A DNA stretch of 64,000 nucleotides from Thermoplasma acidophilum DSM 1728 (lineage in GTDB: Archaea; Thermoplasmatota; Thermoplasmata; Thermoplasmatales; Thermoplasmataceae), in the NCBI RefSeq assembly GCF_000195915.1, contig NC_002578.1, positions 1,421,644-1,485,643 on the forward strand, written 5' to 3'. Both the position numbers and the translations under genes were made by a program. The notes under the pieces were generated by a model. The model was not told the origin of the DNA and ran no database searches. It saw nothing but the letters and a program-made list of their open reading frames with translations. Positions within the stretch are counted from its first letter, which is position 1. The number at the start of each line of letters is the position of its first letter. Below are positions 34,723 to 43,720 of this stretch, in pieces.

Positions 34723-34873
34723 TATAAATTAGGAATTGCTGAATATTATAAATAGTTTTGTTATCAAACTTTCCTCTTGAAACTAAACAGCATTTCAATG
34801 ATACAGAATCTCATATGGCATATTACAGAGAAAATTTGAGGCATACGATCAAAAAAAAGATATTAGAATGAAT

Positions 34874-36244
34874 TTAGGCCGAAATAGCTTCCAGTGTCCT
34901 GTTGGATGTCTTTGGCCCTAACATAGCCAGTATGCCGGCGATAAGCCCTGTGATAGCAATGAACCTGAAACCGAAAGCGAAGGAGTAAGAAGCAACAAGA
35001 ACCGGCAGTAACAGTGCCCCGAACGCACCACCCACATGTCCAATGCCATCTGTCAATGCAAAACCGGAGGATCTTGCCCTTGTTGGATAATTTTCAGCCG
35101 TGTAAGTGTATGCAACCTGGAGGTACATGCCCAGTGCCATAGAAGCGAGGAAAGATCCAGCAAAGATGAATGCACTTATCTTAGCAGAGAAAAGCATGAG
35201 GCCGATAAACCATACAACCGTATCTGCAAATATGACGTACTTACGTTCGAATCTGTCAGCAGAAACAACCATTATGGCTGCACCCACTGGATATCCAATT
35301 GCACCCACAGCCAGATATAGTATTGACGAAGAGATGGAAAAGCCTGCTGAAGCAAGAATGGCCGCCGAATCCCCAAGGAAAGCATAATTTCCAATATACC
35401 AGAAGAACCACATCACTACAAGCAACCCAAGCCTTGTCGAATAAGGTCTCCTGAAAAGATAGAGAGTTGGAAACTTTGGCTCCTCTAAAACCACCTCTTC
35501 TGGTTTCGGGTCTGGCAGCTTTCCTATCTTCTTGACGGCTGTAGCTTCCATCATTTCCAGTACTTTCCTGGCCTTTTCCAGATTATGGGCCTTTGCTGCC
35601 AGCCACCTTGGCGATTCCGGCAATTCAAACCTCAATATCAGGGCAATGAAGGCTATGACGGCCCCGATACCGAACAGATAGCGCCAGCCATTGTAATATA
35701 CCGGCACCAGTGATAGGCCAACAAAAGGAGTTATCGCTTGACCCAAGATACCTATCAAGAACGTATAGACTGTGATCTTCCCTCTTATGGAAGGTGGAGC
35801 GAACTCGCTCACATAACTTGAAACGAGATTAAGATCTGCCCCTAGACCTAGACCAGTTATAAACCTGAATATGGTGAGTTCTGGAACGTTCACAGATATG
35901 GCGTCCCCAAAAGAGCCAAGCGCAGTTAGCCCCATCGTAAGGATCATCGATCTGTATCGACCATAAATATCTGCCAATGATCCTATTATGTATGATCCAA
36001 TCCCATAGCCAATGAGGCCAACGGATAAGGCTATGAAAAGACTTAATGACGTACCTATATCAAACTGCTTGGCTATGGCGGGCATTGCAAGTCCAATATC
36101 AGATATATCGTAGAATGTGAAGAAATAGCCTATGCCTATTATGGCAAGAAAGGCCGTCGGAAGGGACCACACAGGTATCCTGTTGGCTCTGGCTATTATG
36201 TCTTTTACCTGATCTTCATCAGATAGCTGTTTAGTTTCAGCCAT
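34874..36244 (-). CDS. MFS transporter, sugar/metabolite:H+ symporter type
   Basis: The 456-residue permease has a cytoplasmic N-terminus, then GYFFTFYDISDIGLAMP in helix 1, GSLADIYGRYRSM after helix 2, RFITGLGLGADLNLVSSYVSEF, and LPESPRWLAAKAHNLEKARKVLE leading into the central loop. These fit the metabolite:H+ symporter/sugar-porter branch. The D-x-x-D in the first helix (YDISD) is characteristic of symporters for acids and aromatic or sugar substrates. The substrate is unknown. A strong TATA tract (ttatatatataaat) lies about 20-28 bases upstream of the ATG at 36244. Confidence 0.87.
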   Translation of the reverse strand: MAETKQLSDEDQVKDIIARANRIPVWSLPTAFLAIIGIGYFFTFYDISDIGLAMPAIAKQFDIGTSLSLFIALSVGLIGYGIGSYIIGSLADIYGRYRSMILTMGLTALGSFGDAISVNVPELTIFRFITGLGLGADLNLVSSYVSEFAPPSIRGKITVYTFLIGILGQAITPFVGLSLVPVYYNGWRYLFGIGAVIAFIALILRFELPESPRWLAAKAHNLEKARKVLEMMEATAVKKIGKLPDPKPEEVVLEEPKFPTLYLFRRPYSTRLGLLVVMWFFWYIGNYAFLGDSAAILASAGFSISSSILYLAVGAIGYPVGAAIMVVSADRFERKYVIFADTVVWFIGLMLFSAKISAFIFAGSFLASMALGMYLQVAYTYTAENYPTRARSSGFALTDGIGHVGGAFGALLLPVLVASYSFAFGFRFIAITGLIAGILAMLGPKTSNRTLEAISA

Positions 36245-36343
36245 ATATGTATATGAAGTATTATATATATAAATTTTTCTTGGAATTATAATAATTTTTA
36301 TAATAAATTAATACCATTTTAATATCATATATTAGAATCGCAT

Positions 36344-37510
36344 TCAGGTGATTCCATATTTAGCGAGATAGAAGACAGATGTCAGCACTAAAGCCATAGA
36401 AATTACAGAGACGGCAACCATACCTATAGCGAATGATCCATAAACCGAATACGAATATCCCATTATTGCCGGCGATATCATCCCGCCGCTCTGAGAACTG
36501 AGGTTCAGTATTGAACTGGAAGAAGACAGGCTAGCGTCACTTGATGAGACATCAGATGCCATGGACATGGACGGACCAGCATAGAACCCATATAGGAGAC
36601 CAAGCATTGCAGATAGAAAAATGGCTATCCTGAAGTTCACGTACAGAATCGCCAGCATAAAAATAGCTATGGCCAATACGGGAAGGGCCGCAAGAAGTAA
36701 CCTGCCATTTCTTATTCTTGCTGAAGCAGCACCGCCCAGAGGCGATGACACTATTCCAAGGAAAGCGGGTATCCAAGAATAGAAGAATATTTGATTCTCT
36801 GGAACTTTGAAGTCATAAACCAGTATTGAAGAGAACATAGCAAGGAAGCCGATATAGGCAAATCCTGCTGAAAATCGCAAAATAGCAGGAAACAGTATTT
36901 TTCTGGAAATTCCAATTCTTTTTCCTGTTGATTTTGGGTCGCTAATAAATATTATATTTAAAATGGCGGTGATCGCAAGCATAGGGATCACCACCAGAAA
37001 CGGCATGAATTTAGAAATCCCATATGATGAGATAATGAAATACTCTCCAATCGATGCTCCTATGAAAAATCCAGATTGATATATGCCCAGTGCAGTAGAT
37101 CTTTTGGATCTGCTACTCCATTTCTGAACAAGAGAAGCGTCAGAGACATATATTAAAGCAGAGACCGATCCCAAGGCAAGCTGTATGAGAAATACCGCCA
37201 TGTATATATCGATCAAAAAATACAGAAGCGAAAATAGTATTGTGAGAATGGCAAATGAGATCTTGTTTACAACCGCTGTTCCGAAAATATCAGAAAGTAC
37301 CCCTCCAGGAATCTGAAAAACGGTGTATCCGATCCAATACGCCGTTATCAGGAGCGATCCTTGAAATAGATCGACCTTCATGGAGCTTATTATAAATGGT
37401 AACAGGACAGGTACTGAAAATCGAACCATAGCATTTAGAATGAACGATATGGTGGATAATGGAATTATTACTGTATTCGAATACTTCGCAGGATAGATCC
37501 GATCGTCCAT
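36344..37510 (-). CDS. MFS transporter, short (388 residues)
   Basis: The product has twelve hydrophobic segments in 388 residues. MFS features are FQIPGGVLSDIFGTAVVNK after helix 2, YQSGFFIGASIGE, and LGGAAS-type motifs in the second half (SPLGGAASARIRNGR). It lacks the long central loop of sugar porters and resembles nitrate/oxalate or cyanate-type MFS proteins. The substrate is unknown. The TATA-like ttttaag near 37537-37543 is about 27 bases upstream of the ATG at 37510, giving a leaderless transcript. It is independent of the flanking MFS gene by promoter. Confidence 0.83.
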   Translation of the reverse strand: MDDRIYPAKYSNTVIIPLSTISFILNAMVRFSVPVLLPFIISSMKVDLFQGSLLITAYWIGYTVFQIPGGVLSDIFGTAVVNKISFAILTILFSLLYFLIDIYMAVFLIQLALGSVSALIYVSDASLVQKWSSRSKRSTALGIYQSGFFIGASIGEYFIISSYGISKFMPFLVVIPMLAITAILNIIFISDPKSTGKRIGISRKILFPAILRFSAGFAYIGFLAMFSSILVYDFKVPENQIFFYSWIPAFLGIVSSPLGGAASARIRNGRLLLAALPVLAIAIFMLAILYVNFRIAIFLSAMLGLLYGFYAGPSMSMASDVSSSDASLSSSSSILNLSSQSGGMISPAIMGYSYSVYGSFAIGMVAVSVISMALVLTSVFYLAKYGIT

Positions 37511-37609
37511 TACAGTTGACTAATCCTTCTCCCTTCTTAAAATATTCTGGATATAAAGTGCACTAACCATCTGGCGTACACTTTATTTGTCTCAGCCAGC
37601 AATAGGCCT

Positions 37610-38338
37610 TCAGGTTATCTCAATGGACTTCGTTGAGAAAGCCGTCGGCGCATTGAAATCTATTAACGCTGGAGATCCAACCTCCGGCGTTATCTGTCCG
37701 CTGACTGCTGAACCTTGCGTTATGTTGGTGCCGAATGTGTTCGTCACGTTCACTATGAGTGCAGCAACGTCTCCCGTTTCAAGCACTGGATACAGGTTTG
37801 TCATGGAGTGCGATGGATCCGCTTCAACAAGTATGCCGAAGTTCGTTGGATTCTTGTGGGAGGCAGAGAGTTCCGACCACACTGGTGCGGAGAATATGTT
37901 AGCAGATCCTGTACCTGCTATATCGTAGAATATGCTCGTATTGTAAACGAGGACAGCAGTGGTTCCGCCTACTGACAGCGTTATTGTCGTGTTCGAAAGA
38001 TCAACCGAAGACCCTCCTGAGTTTATGGTTACGAATATTGCAAGATAGGAAATACCACCGGCCTCAGGCGGATTGGCATAGTCATAGCCCAGTATCTGGG
38101 TTATGACCACGCCCGAGGCTACCTGTTGTATGGTGGTTGTTCCGGTGCTAGATGCCTTTTGCTGCAGTATCCCTGCCGTGTGTATGAGCACGGATGCGGC
38201 AACAGCAGCAACTAAGATCATCGCGATAAAGACAATCAGTACGCCTATACCCGATTCTGACTTCGAATCGTCAGTCTGGAATATTTTCCTTAGCTTCTTC
38301 AATGATTTAAGTATGGGCATCTGCTTCACTGTGTACAT
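37610..38338 (-). CDS. Archaellin (flagellin) subunit, orphan
   Basis: The 242-residue protein begins with a basic leader ending SKSESGIGVLIVFIAMIL, the type III signal peptide and N-terminal helix of archaellins, followed by AAVAASVLIHTAGILQQKAS and a beta-rich, sequon-bearing globular part. FlaK/PibD would cleave before ESGIG; the residue before the site is Ser27, where Gly is usual. It would polymerise into the archaellum filament. The start is ATG 38338, since a TATA box (tatttaat, 38358-38365) lies 26 bases upstream; upstream and internal ATGs are possible. No fla assembly genes are next to it; the gene is alone beside a dead transposase. Confidence 0.88.
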   Translation of the reverse strand: MYTVKQMPILKSLKKLRKIFQTDDSKSESGIGVLIVFIAMILVAAVAASVLIHTAGILQQKASSTGTTTIQQVASGVVITQILGYDYANPPEAGGISYLAIFVTINSGGSSVDLSNTTITLSVGGTTAVLVYNTSIFYDIAGTGSANIFSAPVWSELSASHKNPTNFGILVEADPSHSMTNLYPVLETGDVAALIVNVTNTFGTNITQGSAVSGQITPEVGSPALIDFNAPTAFSTKSIEIT

Positions 38339-38461
38339 ATGTATGTTAGTGGATAGGTATTTAATGATCCACGATTGAATTGCGAAATTGCGCATGGCCA
38401 TGCACAGGAAAATGACGTGTATCCTACATAGGCTTCTGCAAAAAAGTGCCTTATCCCAACC

Positions 38462-39307
38462 ATGGTTGTAAATTTGACCTACATGTTAAACACCGAGGAT
38501 AGGAAGTTCATAATAGATAGCGTGAAAAAGGGATACAAGGTCACGGAACTCGCAAGGATGTTCAACGTGACGCCAAGGAGGATACAGCAGATCCTGCACG
38601 AAAGCGAGATGCCAGAGAGCGCGAAGGATTCGGAACTGACCGATGAGGAAAAGAAGTTCATAGACGATCTCTGGGACAGGTACAGGATAGGTTCGAGAAC
38701 GATATACTACCTTCTCAGGAGCAAGGGCCTGAACGTGTCGTACTACAAGATATACAACTACATGAAGATGAAGAGGATGGTCCAGATCAAGGACAACGCA
38801 CTGATAGTCAACGGGAAGAAGGCCGAGCCTCCGCTTTCCACAGTGCTGCTTGACTACCACCAGAAGAACTTCAACGACCAGTATGCCATATTCTGCGTTG
38901 ACATGACCACAAAGAAGATACTGTCTTACGCAGAATCGGTGAAGATAACAAGCGATGTTGTTTCTGGAGTTCTGTAGGGCCTGAACGTCACCGGAAAGAT
39001 AAAGAGGCTGATGATAAGAAGCGGTGTTCTAAGCCTCATATACAACTCGTCGAACCTTGGATACATAGCTAGGAAGAAGGGGATATCCGAGGTGATAACG
39101 GACAAGGGGAGCTCCAAGGTACACCTATCCCTTTCCAAGCTGTGGCAGAACTACGACAGGTACAGGTGGACATTCAACAGCCTGGAGGAATTCGTGAACT
39201 GGTACAACGAGAGGCCGGTGACCAGGTTCGAGGACAGGATAGCTTCCCCGGACCAGATATTCGAAGAGTATATCAAGAAGTACGATATGAACGCAGGGGA
39301 AAGTTGA
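38462..39307 (+). pseudogene. DDE transposase (IS481/rve-like) with in-frame stop
   Basis: One reading frame of 282 codons is interrupted only by TAG at 38975-38977. Before it are a helix-turn-helix (ELARMFNVTPRRIQQIL), a second HTH-like region, and the first catalytic Asp in YAIFCVDMTTKKILSY. After it are the second Asp in EVITDKGSS and the C-terminal RYRWTFNSLEEFVNWYNERP typical of IS481/IS3-type integrases. The stretch that should carry the catalytic Glu (family pattern GKIE before KLWQ) is replaced by VHLSLSKLWQ, so the enzyme is dead even if the stop were read through. No terminal repeats were found. It ends inside the start of cobY. Confidence 0.8.
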
Positions 39308-39849
39308 TCTGCCTGATCATGGCCGGCGGCCTTGGGTCCAGGATGAACCGCCCGGAAAAGGCCCTGATCGAGGTTCACGGAGAAGCCCTCGTGGATCGCA
39401 CGATTAGATGCATGAACGGCATCTGTTCCGACATATATGCCCTCATAGATCCCTCCATGGAGAGGCTGCAGGGAAAATTGAGATCCGTGAACGTGAAGGT
39501 CCTTGCCAAGCGCAGGGGCGGCTACATAGAGGATCTGAACCACGCCATGCATTCCATTGGAAAATTTCCTATCCTCGTCATACCCGGCGATATATTCATT
39601 TTTAACTGTAGCGCGTTTCTCGACGCTGTCCGCAGGGGAATGCTTGCTGAAGCCAATGTTGTATCGTTCACGGATGCCGGGCAGTACACCGGCATATCCA
39701 TATTCAATGCCCAGTCCGGATCATATCAGGACATTGATCTCAACGGTTCGGTGGCAAACATAAATACCCCGGAGGATCTCAGGGCAGTCATTGAAAGGCT
39801 GAGGACTTCGGAAAAGCTTGATGGATCGGCGGGTCACGCAGATGGATAG
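39304..39849 (+). CDS. cobY: Adenosylcobinamide-phosphate guanylyltransferase (CobY-like)
   Basis: The 181-residue NTP transferase has the nucleotide loop LIMAGGLGSRM at the N-terminus, EKALIEVHGEALVDR, and RRGGYIEDLNHAM, which is close to the archaeal CobY signature, followed by LVIPGDIF. CobY transfers GMP from GTP to adenosylcobinamide phosphate in cobalamin salvage. MobA-type guanylyltransferases are the alternative, but the GYIEDLN element and the PduO, ABC-ATPase and B12-related context favour CobY. The start is TTG 39304: the frame is open upstream but the fold begins here, and the TTG overlaps the TGA of the transposase remnant. It overlaps the convergent ABC ATPase gene by 16 bases. 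Confidence 0.72.
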   Translation: MICLIMAGGLGSRMNRPEKALIEVHGEALVDRTIRCMNGICSDIYALIDPSMERLQGKLRSVNVKVLAKRRGGYIEDLNHAMHSIGKFPILVIPGDIFIFNCSAFLDAVRRGMLAEANVVSFTDAGQYTGISIFNAQSGSYQDIDLNGSVANINTPEDLRAVIERLRTSEKLDGSAGHADG

Positions 39850-40568
39850 AACCGGACACCCTCAGCCGATTCGTACCTTCCAAATTTCACGCTGAAAACA
39901 TCGTAGAGCGTGCTTTCGTTGATTATCTTCTTAGGGTCTCCCTGGTAAAGTATTTCTCCAGAACGCATCAGTATCACGTTGTCGCACTCGTTGTACAGGA
40001 AGTTTATGTCGTGCGACACTATGACTATCGTCTTTCCCTCCTCCCTGAACCTCCTTATTATGGACATGACCTTGACCGCCTTATCTATGTCCAGGAATGT
40101 CATTGGCTCATCCAGGAGGATGTATTTCGTGTTCTGGTACATGGCCGCGGCAAACATCACGATGCGCTTTTCTCCGCCACTGAGCGTTGAGAACTCGCGC
40201 TGCGAGAGGTGGGCGATCCCGCAGACCTCCAGGCACTCATCCACGCTCGGGCCGGGGGAACGCCTGCTGTAGCCGGATAGAGAAACGATGTCACGAACGG
40301 TGAAGTTCATCGGCACTGGCTGTTCCTGGTGGACAACCGATACCAGCGCTGCAATCTGCTTAGGGCTCATGGTCGATACATCCTTGCCATCGATGTATAT
40401 CGCACCTTCAGATGGCTTCAGGAATCCGTACATGGCCTTCAGTATCGTGGTTTTTCCTGATCCGTTAAGACCGCCTATTCCATTGACCGCATTCTCGACT
40501 ATGGAAAACGAAAGGCCGTTGATCCTGAACGTCTTCCGGTCTATGGATACACGTTCGGCTTCTATCAT
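39834..40568 (-). CDS. ABC transporter ATPase, FecE/BtuD type
   Basis: The 244-residue ATPase has Walker A GLNGSGKTT, Q-loop VVHQEQPVP, signature LSGGEKRIV, Walker B YILLDEPMTFLD and switch His in VIVSHDINF. The LSGGE context, with a HLSQREFSTLSGG lead-in, fits the ferric siderophore/heme/cobalamin importer family. No permease or binding-protein gene is adjacent, so it is an orphan component whose partners must lie elsewhere. The neighbouring cobY supports cobalamin or cobinamide as cargo, by position only. The ATG overlaps the OsmC stop by 4 bases, so it is translated from the same mRNA. Confidence 0.87.
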   Translation of the reverse strand: MIEAERVSIDRKTFRINGLSFSIVENAVNGIGGLNGSGKTTILKAMYGFLKPSEGAIYIDGKDVSTMSPKQIAALVSVVHQEQPVPMNFTVRDIVSLSGYSRRSPGPSVDECLEVCGIAHLSQREFSTLSGGEKRIVMFAAAMYQNTKYILLDEPMTFLDIDKAVKVMSIIRRFREEGKTIVIVSHDINFLYNECDNVILMRSGEILYQGDPKKIINESTLYDVFSVKFGRYESAEGVRFYPSA

Positions 40569-41023
40569 GCTTCCTCTTCCAGCTTTATCTCCTCCACGTC
40601 CACGGAATCGTCTACGGTCTTTCCATTTATCTCAAGGCTGTAGAGGACAGGGACGCCGCCCCTTTCAACTGTTATCGAAACAGAGCAGTACTTCTTCAGT
40701 GAGAGGTGTATGGCCTTCCTGGCCTTATCCGCATCCACATTTCCCTCGAATATGTACTTTATATGGGCGTATTTGAGTATTCTGGGATGTTCATCGCGTT
40801 TCTCGCCGGATATCTCGCACCTGTACGATGTGAACTCCTGGCGCATCTTCTTCAGTATGGATAGGACATCATCGCTAGTGCAGGATCCAATAGCAAGCAG
40901 GAGCAATTCCGTAGGAGCATGGCGCTCATCTTTCCTGTCCTGTGAAAAGTATATCCTTACCTTGTCTTTTCCATCATCGGAATCGAAACCCTCACCTGGA
41001 ACATAGTGAAAAGATACTTTCAT
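40565..41023 (-). CDS. OsmC/Ohr-family thiol peroxidase-like protein
   Basis: The 152-residue protein has the two family cysteines: one in AIGSCTSDDV (helix, peroxidatic) and one in KKYCSVS (resolving), with the TELLLLAIGSC and RRKAIHLSLKKYC-type surroundings of OsmC. These reduce organic hydroperoxides using small thiols or lipoylated proteins. The ATG at 41023 (MKVSFHYVPG) is chosen, with 41026 equally possible; the longer reading from 41065 adds a non-family leader. TATA-like ttttata near 41047-41052 is 26 bases upstream. It is the first gene of a pair with the ABC ATPase; the functional link is unclear. Confidence 0.83.
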   Translation of the reverse strand: MKVSFHYVPGEGFDSDDGKDKVRIYFSQDRKDERHAPTELLLLAIGSCTSDDVLSILKKMRQEFTSYRCEISGEKRDEHPRILKYAHIKYIFEGNVDADKARKAIHLSLKKYCSVSITVERGGVPVLYSLEINGKTVDDSVDVEEIKLEEEA

Positions 41024-41161
41024 CATCAGGCTAAAAAAACTCGGTATAAAAGATTGTTGATACATAGCATTAGCTGTGCACTTGATATCTTATTTCAATA
41101 GGGCCATAATATTTCTATTATGGAAATAGATAGTTAGTTTATAATTTACAAAATAAAAAGA

Positions 41162-41659
41162 TTATTGTACTTTTTTAACTGAAGACACCACGACCTTCAG
41201 GGCATTTATCAGCCCGGTTATGAAGGCCGAAACGTCAGGATCCTTCAGCAGTGCCATCAGTTTAAGCGCGGACAGTGGCTGCGGGTTCTTTACACCGTTG
41301 ACGAACTCCTCCGTCACTCCAGGCAGGTTGAAGGATATGGCCTTCACCAGATCGGACGTCCTCTCCTCACCGAGGCCGTAAAGAAGGCCCATCATGCTGT
41401 TTCCGACCTTCAGCAGCGCCTCGGTCAGCTCCTTCTCCGTGAAGAACTTTGCAAGGAACTCGATATCGGTAGGAGCGTAGTCCTTGGCTATGCCCATAAA
41501 GACGTCGATGATCCCTGCCTCCTTCATCTTGGAAAGGAGGTCCATGAATGCCACTATCGTGTCTTTGTTCTCCACTATCTTGTTCAGGAGCGCCTCTATG
41601 TCGTCCTGATCCTCTGCTGGCTGCATATTTCCCTGAACCTCTTCTTGCTTCTCCACCAT
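41162..41659 (-). CDS. DUF1641 protein of the sulfur-transfer operon
   Basis: The product has about 165 residues and is helical. It has an acidic N-terminal stretch, then DDIEALLNKIVENKDTI, and a C-terminal region LVKAISFNLPGVTEEFVNGVKNP typical of the DUF1641 family. DUF1641 proteins travel with sulfide:quinone oxidoreductase-like flavoproteins and with formate dehydrogenase-type enzymes, and may be accessory or assembly subunits. The start is ATG 41659: gaggtgat lies just upstream, and the GTG/ATG at 41668/41665 are part of or too close to that SD. Last gene of the dsrE-tusA-SQR-like operon, 10 bases from the flavoprotein stop. Confidence 0.8.
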   Translation of the reverse strand: MVEKQEEVQGNMQPAEDQDDIEALLNKIVENKDTIVAFMDLLSKMKEAGIIDVFMGIAKDYAPTDIEFLAKFFTEKELTEALLKVGNSMMGLLYGLGEERTSDLVKAISFNLPGVTEEFVNGVKNPQPLSALKLMALLKDPDVSAFITGLINALKVVVSSVKKVQ

Positions 41660-41669
41660 GTCCATCACC

Positions 41670-42806
41670 TCACGCTACTCCCCTCAGCATGCTGCTGAAG
41701 AACGTGTCACCAGACTGCCACTTCAGGAAGTAGTCAAGCTTGCTGTCATAGTTTGCCCTTGGCGGCTTATTGTAGTTGAAGTACAGGGTGAGCCCCTTCT
41801 CATATCCCGTGACCGTTGTGCATGCAACGTCGCCCTCGTAAAGCTCGTTGTAAACATTTCCTGAGGTTTCTGCAGCGATCCTGTTGGACAGGTAAAGAGC
41901 CTCGAAGTGGGCCGTTGCACCAGCCTTTGACACTGGCAGATTCGTGGCGTCGCCTATCGCGAAGACGTTGTCGTAGTCCTTATAGTTCAGCTTGTACTTG
42001 TCCACGTCTATGTAGCCGCTCTCGTCTGCCAGGCCGGAATCCGTGATCACCTTCTGGCCCCTGTGCGGAGGTATCAGCACGAGAAGATCGTAGTTTATGC
42101 TCTCTCCTTCCAGAGACTGTATCTTCTTGTTCTTCGGATCGATGGACTCAACGTTGAAGAGCGTGTGCGTTATTATGCCGCGCTCCTCCATCCTCTTGGC
42201 GACAAAGTCAGCGACGTTCGGTATGGTGAAGACGCGGTTGAGCGGATAGATATAGTGTATCTCCGTCTTGTCCTTTAGGCCGTGGAAGTTGAGGTACTCC
42301 TCAAGCAGGAATGTGAACTCATACGGTGCCGGAGGGCACATTATCGGTATGCTTGCCTGCCCTATGACGACCTTGCCGCCCTTGAAGCCTTTGATCTCCT
42401 TCTGCAGTTCCAGGGCATGCGGCAGATCGTAGAAGTGCTTCGCGCTTTCAGCGTATCCGGGTACATCCTCAGGCGTGAACCTGTCGCCAGTTGCTATTAT
42501 AAGGTAATCGTAGTCCAGGTTCCTGCCGCCTGTGGTCTGAACGCTGTGATCCGCAACGTCTATCCTTGAAACGGTATCCCTGATATAATTTACACCGTAG
42601 TTGAAGAGAAATTCTGTTGGCTTCACGCTCTTCTTGTAATCCACCATGTTGAAGGATATGTGAACTCCGTCCGGCTTGAAGTAATGATCCTTGGAGTTAC
42701 CAACAACGGTTATGTCCACATCGCGCCTGTCCGTGTGGAACCTGAGCTTGTTTGCCATTATAGTTCCGGCATCCCCGTCACCGACGATAAGGACTCTGGT
42801 AACCAT
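41670..42806 (-). CDS. Sulfide:quinone oxidoreductase-like flavoprotein
   Basis: The 378-residue FAD protein has the dinucleotide-binding GDGDAG at residues 9-14, ATGDRF at about 105 and the second FAD motif VFAIGDATNLPVSKAGATAHF near 281-301. Of the three redox cysteines in classical SQR it keeps two, Cys157 (IPIMCPPAPYEF) and Cys329 (DVACTTVTGYEKG), and lacks the one near residue 128. Such proteins oxidise sulfide or sulfane sulfur and pass electrons to quinone or an alternative acceptor at the membrane. Gene order DsrE-TusA-this-DUF1641, with 1-10 base gaps, points to handling of protein-bound persulfide. SD ggtga lies before ATG 42806. Confidence 0.82.
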   Translation of the reverse strand: MVTRVLIVGDGDAGTIMANKLRFHTDRRDVDITVVGNSKDHYFKPDGVHISFNMVDYKKSVKPTEFLFNYGVNYIRDTVSRIDVADHSVQTTGGRNLDYDYLIIATGDRFTPEDVPGYAESAKHFYDLPHALELQKEIKGFKGGKVVIGQASIPIMCPPAPYEFTFLLEEYLNFHGLKDKTEIHYIYPLNRVFTIPNVADFVAKRMEERGIITHTLFNVESIDPKNKKIQSLEGESINYDLLVLIPPHRGQKVITDSGLADESGYIDVDKYKLNYKDYDNVFAIGDATNLPVSKAGATAHFEALYLSNRIAAETSGNVYNELYEGDVACTTVTGYEKGLTLYFNYNKPPRANYDSKLDYFLKWQSGDTFFSSMLRGVA

Positions 42807-42807
42807 A

Positions 42808-43044
42808 TCACTTCACCTTCTTCATCACTATCTCGTAGTATCCGTTCCTGTCGAACACGCCCACGAGCTCCTGTCCTGACTTCTGTATCCATGCAGGCGC
42901 GTCCTTCTTTGTTCCTGCATCCGTGGAGTACACGGATATTACCTCTCCGACTTTTGCCTGCTTGTACGCCTTTATGAGCTCCATAAGCGGTCCCGGGCAG
43001 TAGCTGCCCCTTGCATCTATCACACGATCCGGTTTCACATCCAT
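42808..43044 (-). CDS. tusA: TusA-family sulfur carrier
   Basis: The 78-residue protein has the TusA active-site motif [13 protein letters not shown], with Cys16 carrying a persulfide. It ends with the family's EIVMKKVK strand. TusA relays sulfane sulfur between DsrE-type proteins and oxidoreductases or thiolation enzymes. gaggtgat immediately precedes the ATG at 43044. It follows dsrE by 9 bases and the SQR-like gene follows it by 1 base, so the set is one operon. Confidence 0.93.
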
Positions 43045-43053
43045 AGCATCACC

Positions 43054-43467
43054 TCATATGAATATGGTTGTGTACGATTCCTCCGTCATGGAGACGAACT
43101 CGCCGACGCCGATGATGTCCTCGATGATGGGATCTAGGTCATCCTTCTTTATGTCCATGACGTCTGCCATGAGCGCACAGCCGTACACATGAACGTTGCC
43201 AACCTCCTTTGCGTTCCTGATCATCTCTATGCCGCTCTGTATGTGCTTCTCAGCCATCTTCTTCATGACGAAGCTGCTTATCTCCGATCCATCGTAGCTC
43301 AGCTTGTTGACCGTATCGTCATGCTTCCTGAACTTCATGAGCGCCCAGAACGTAACGAAGATGTTGACGTCAACGCCGTTCGCAACAGCACCGGATGTTA
43401 TGACGCCAGCAGCGGCTATCTTATCTATTGTTCCGGAGGCCAGAACAATCGACATGGTCTTTGACAT
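43054..43467 (-). CDS. DsrE-family sulfurtransferase
   Basis: The 137-residue product has SIVLASGTIDKIAAAGVITSGAV at the N-terminus, a FVTFWAL strand, and the reactive Cys97 in VHVYGCALMADVMDI. This matches DsrE2/DsrE3 proteins, which trade persulfide with TusA. It is the first gene of the operon reading minus; the promoter lies in 43468-43510, where the strand is AT-rich. The partner rpoL promoter reads in the other direction. Confidence 0.87.
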   Translation of the reverse strand: MSKTMSIVLASGTIDKIAAAGVITSGAVANGVDVNIFVTFWALMKFRKHDDTVNKLSYDGSEISSFVMKKMAEKHIQSGIEMIRNAKEVGNVHVYGCALMADVMDIKKDDLDPIIEDIIGVGEFVSMTEESYTTIFI

Positions 43468-43720
43468 ACGTATCGTAACGTAATTATTGGAAGATTAATA
43501 AAACTTTGTCAATAATTTATAACGATAACGGAAATTAATTATGCGTCTAAAATTGAATGATTTTCAAATTGAAATGTCATTATGATGCATTATCGTGTAC
43601 CGATTTCGTTAACATAACCAGCACAAAGAATCCTTAACGAATCTGGCGTTGCAGTAAACGCAACACGGCTAACGCTCTGCGTAAGTATCTTTTCAGGATC
43701 AATGGATCGCCTGGGTGTCA

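Noticed and set aside
38975-38977. TAG in the transposase read as pyrrolysine
   Set aside because: Thermoplasma is not known to have the pyrrolysine system and the gene also lacks its catalytic Glu, so simple decay is enough.
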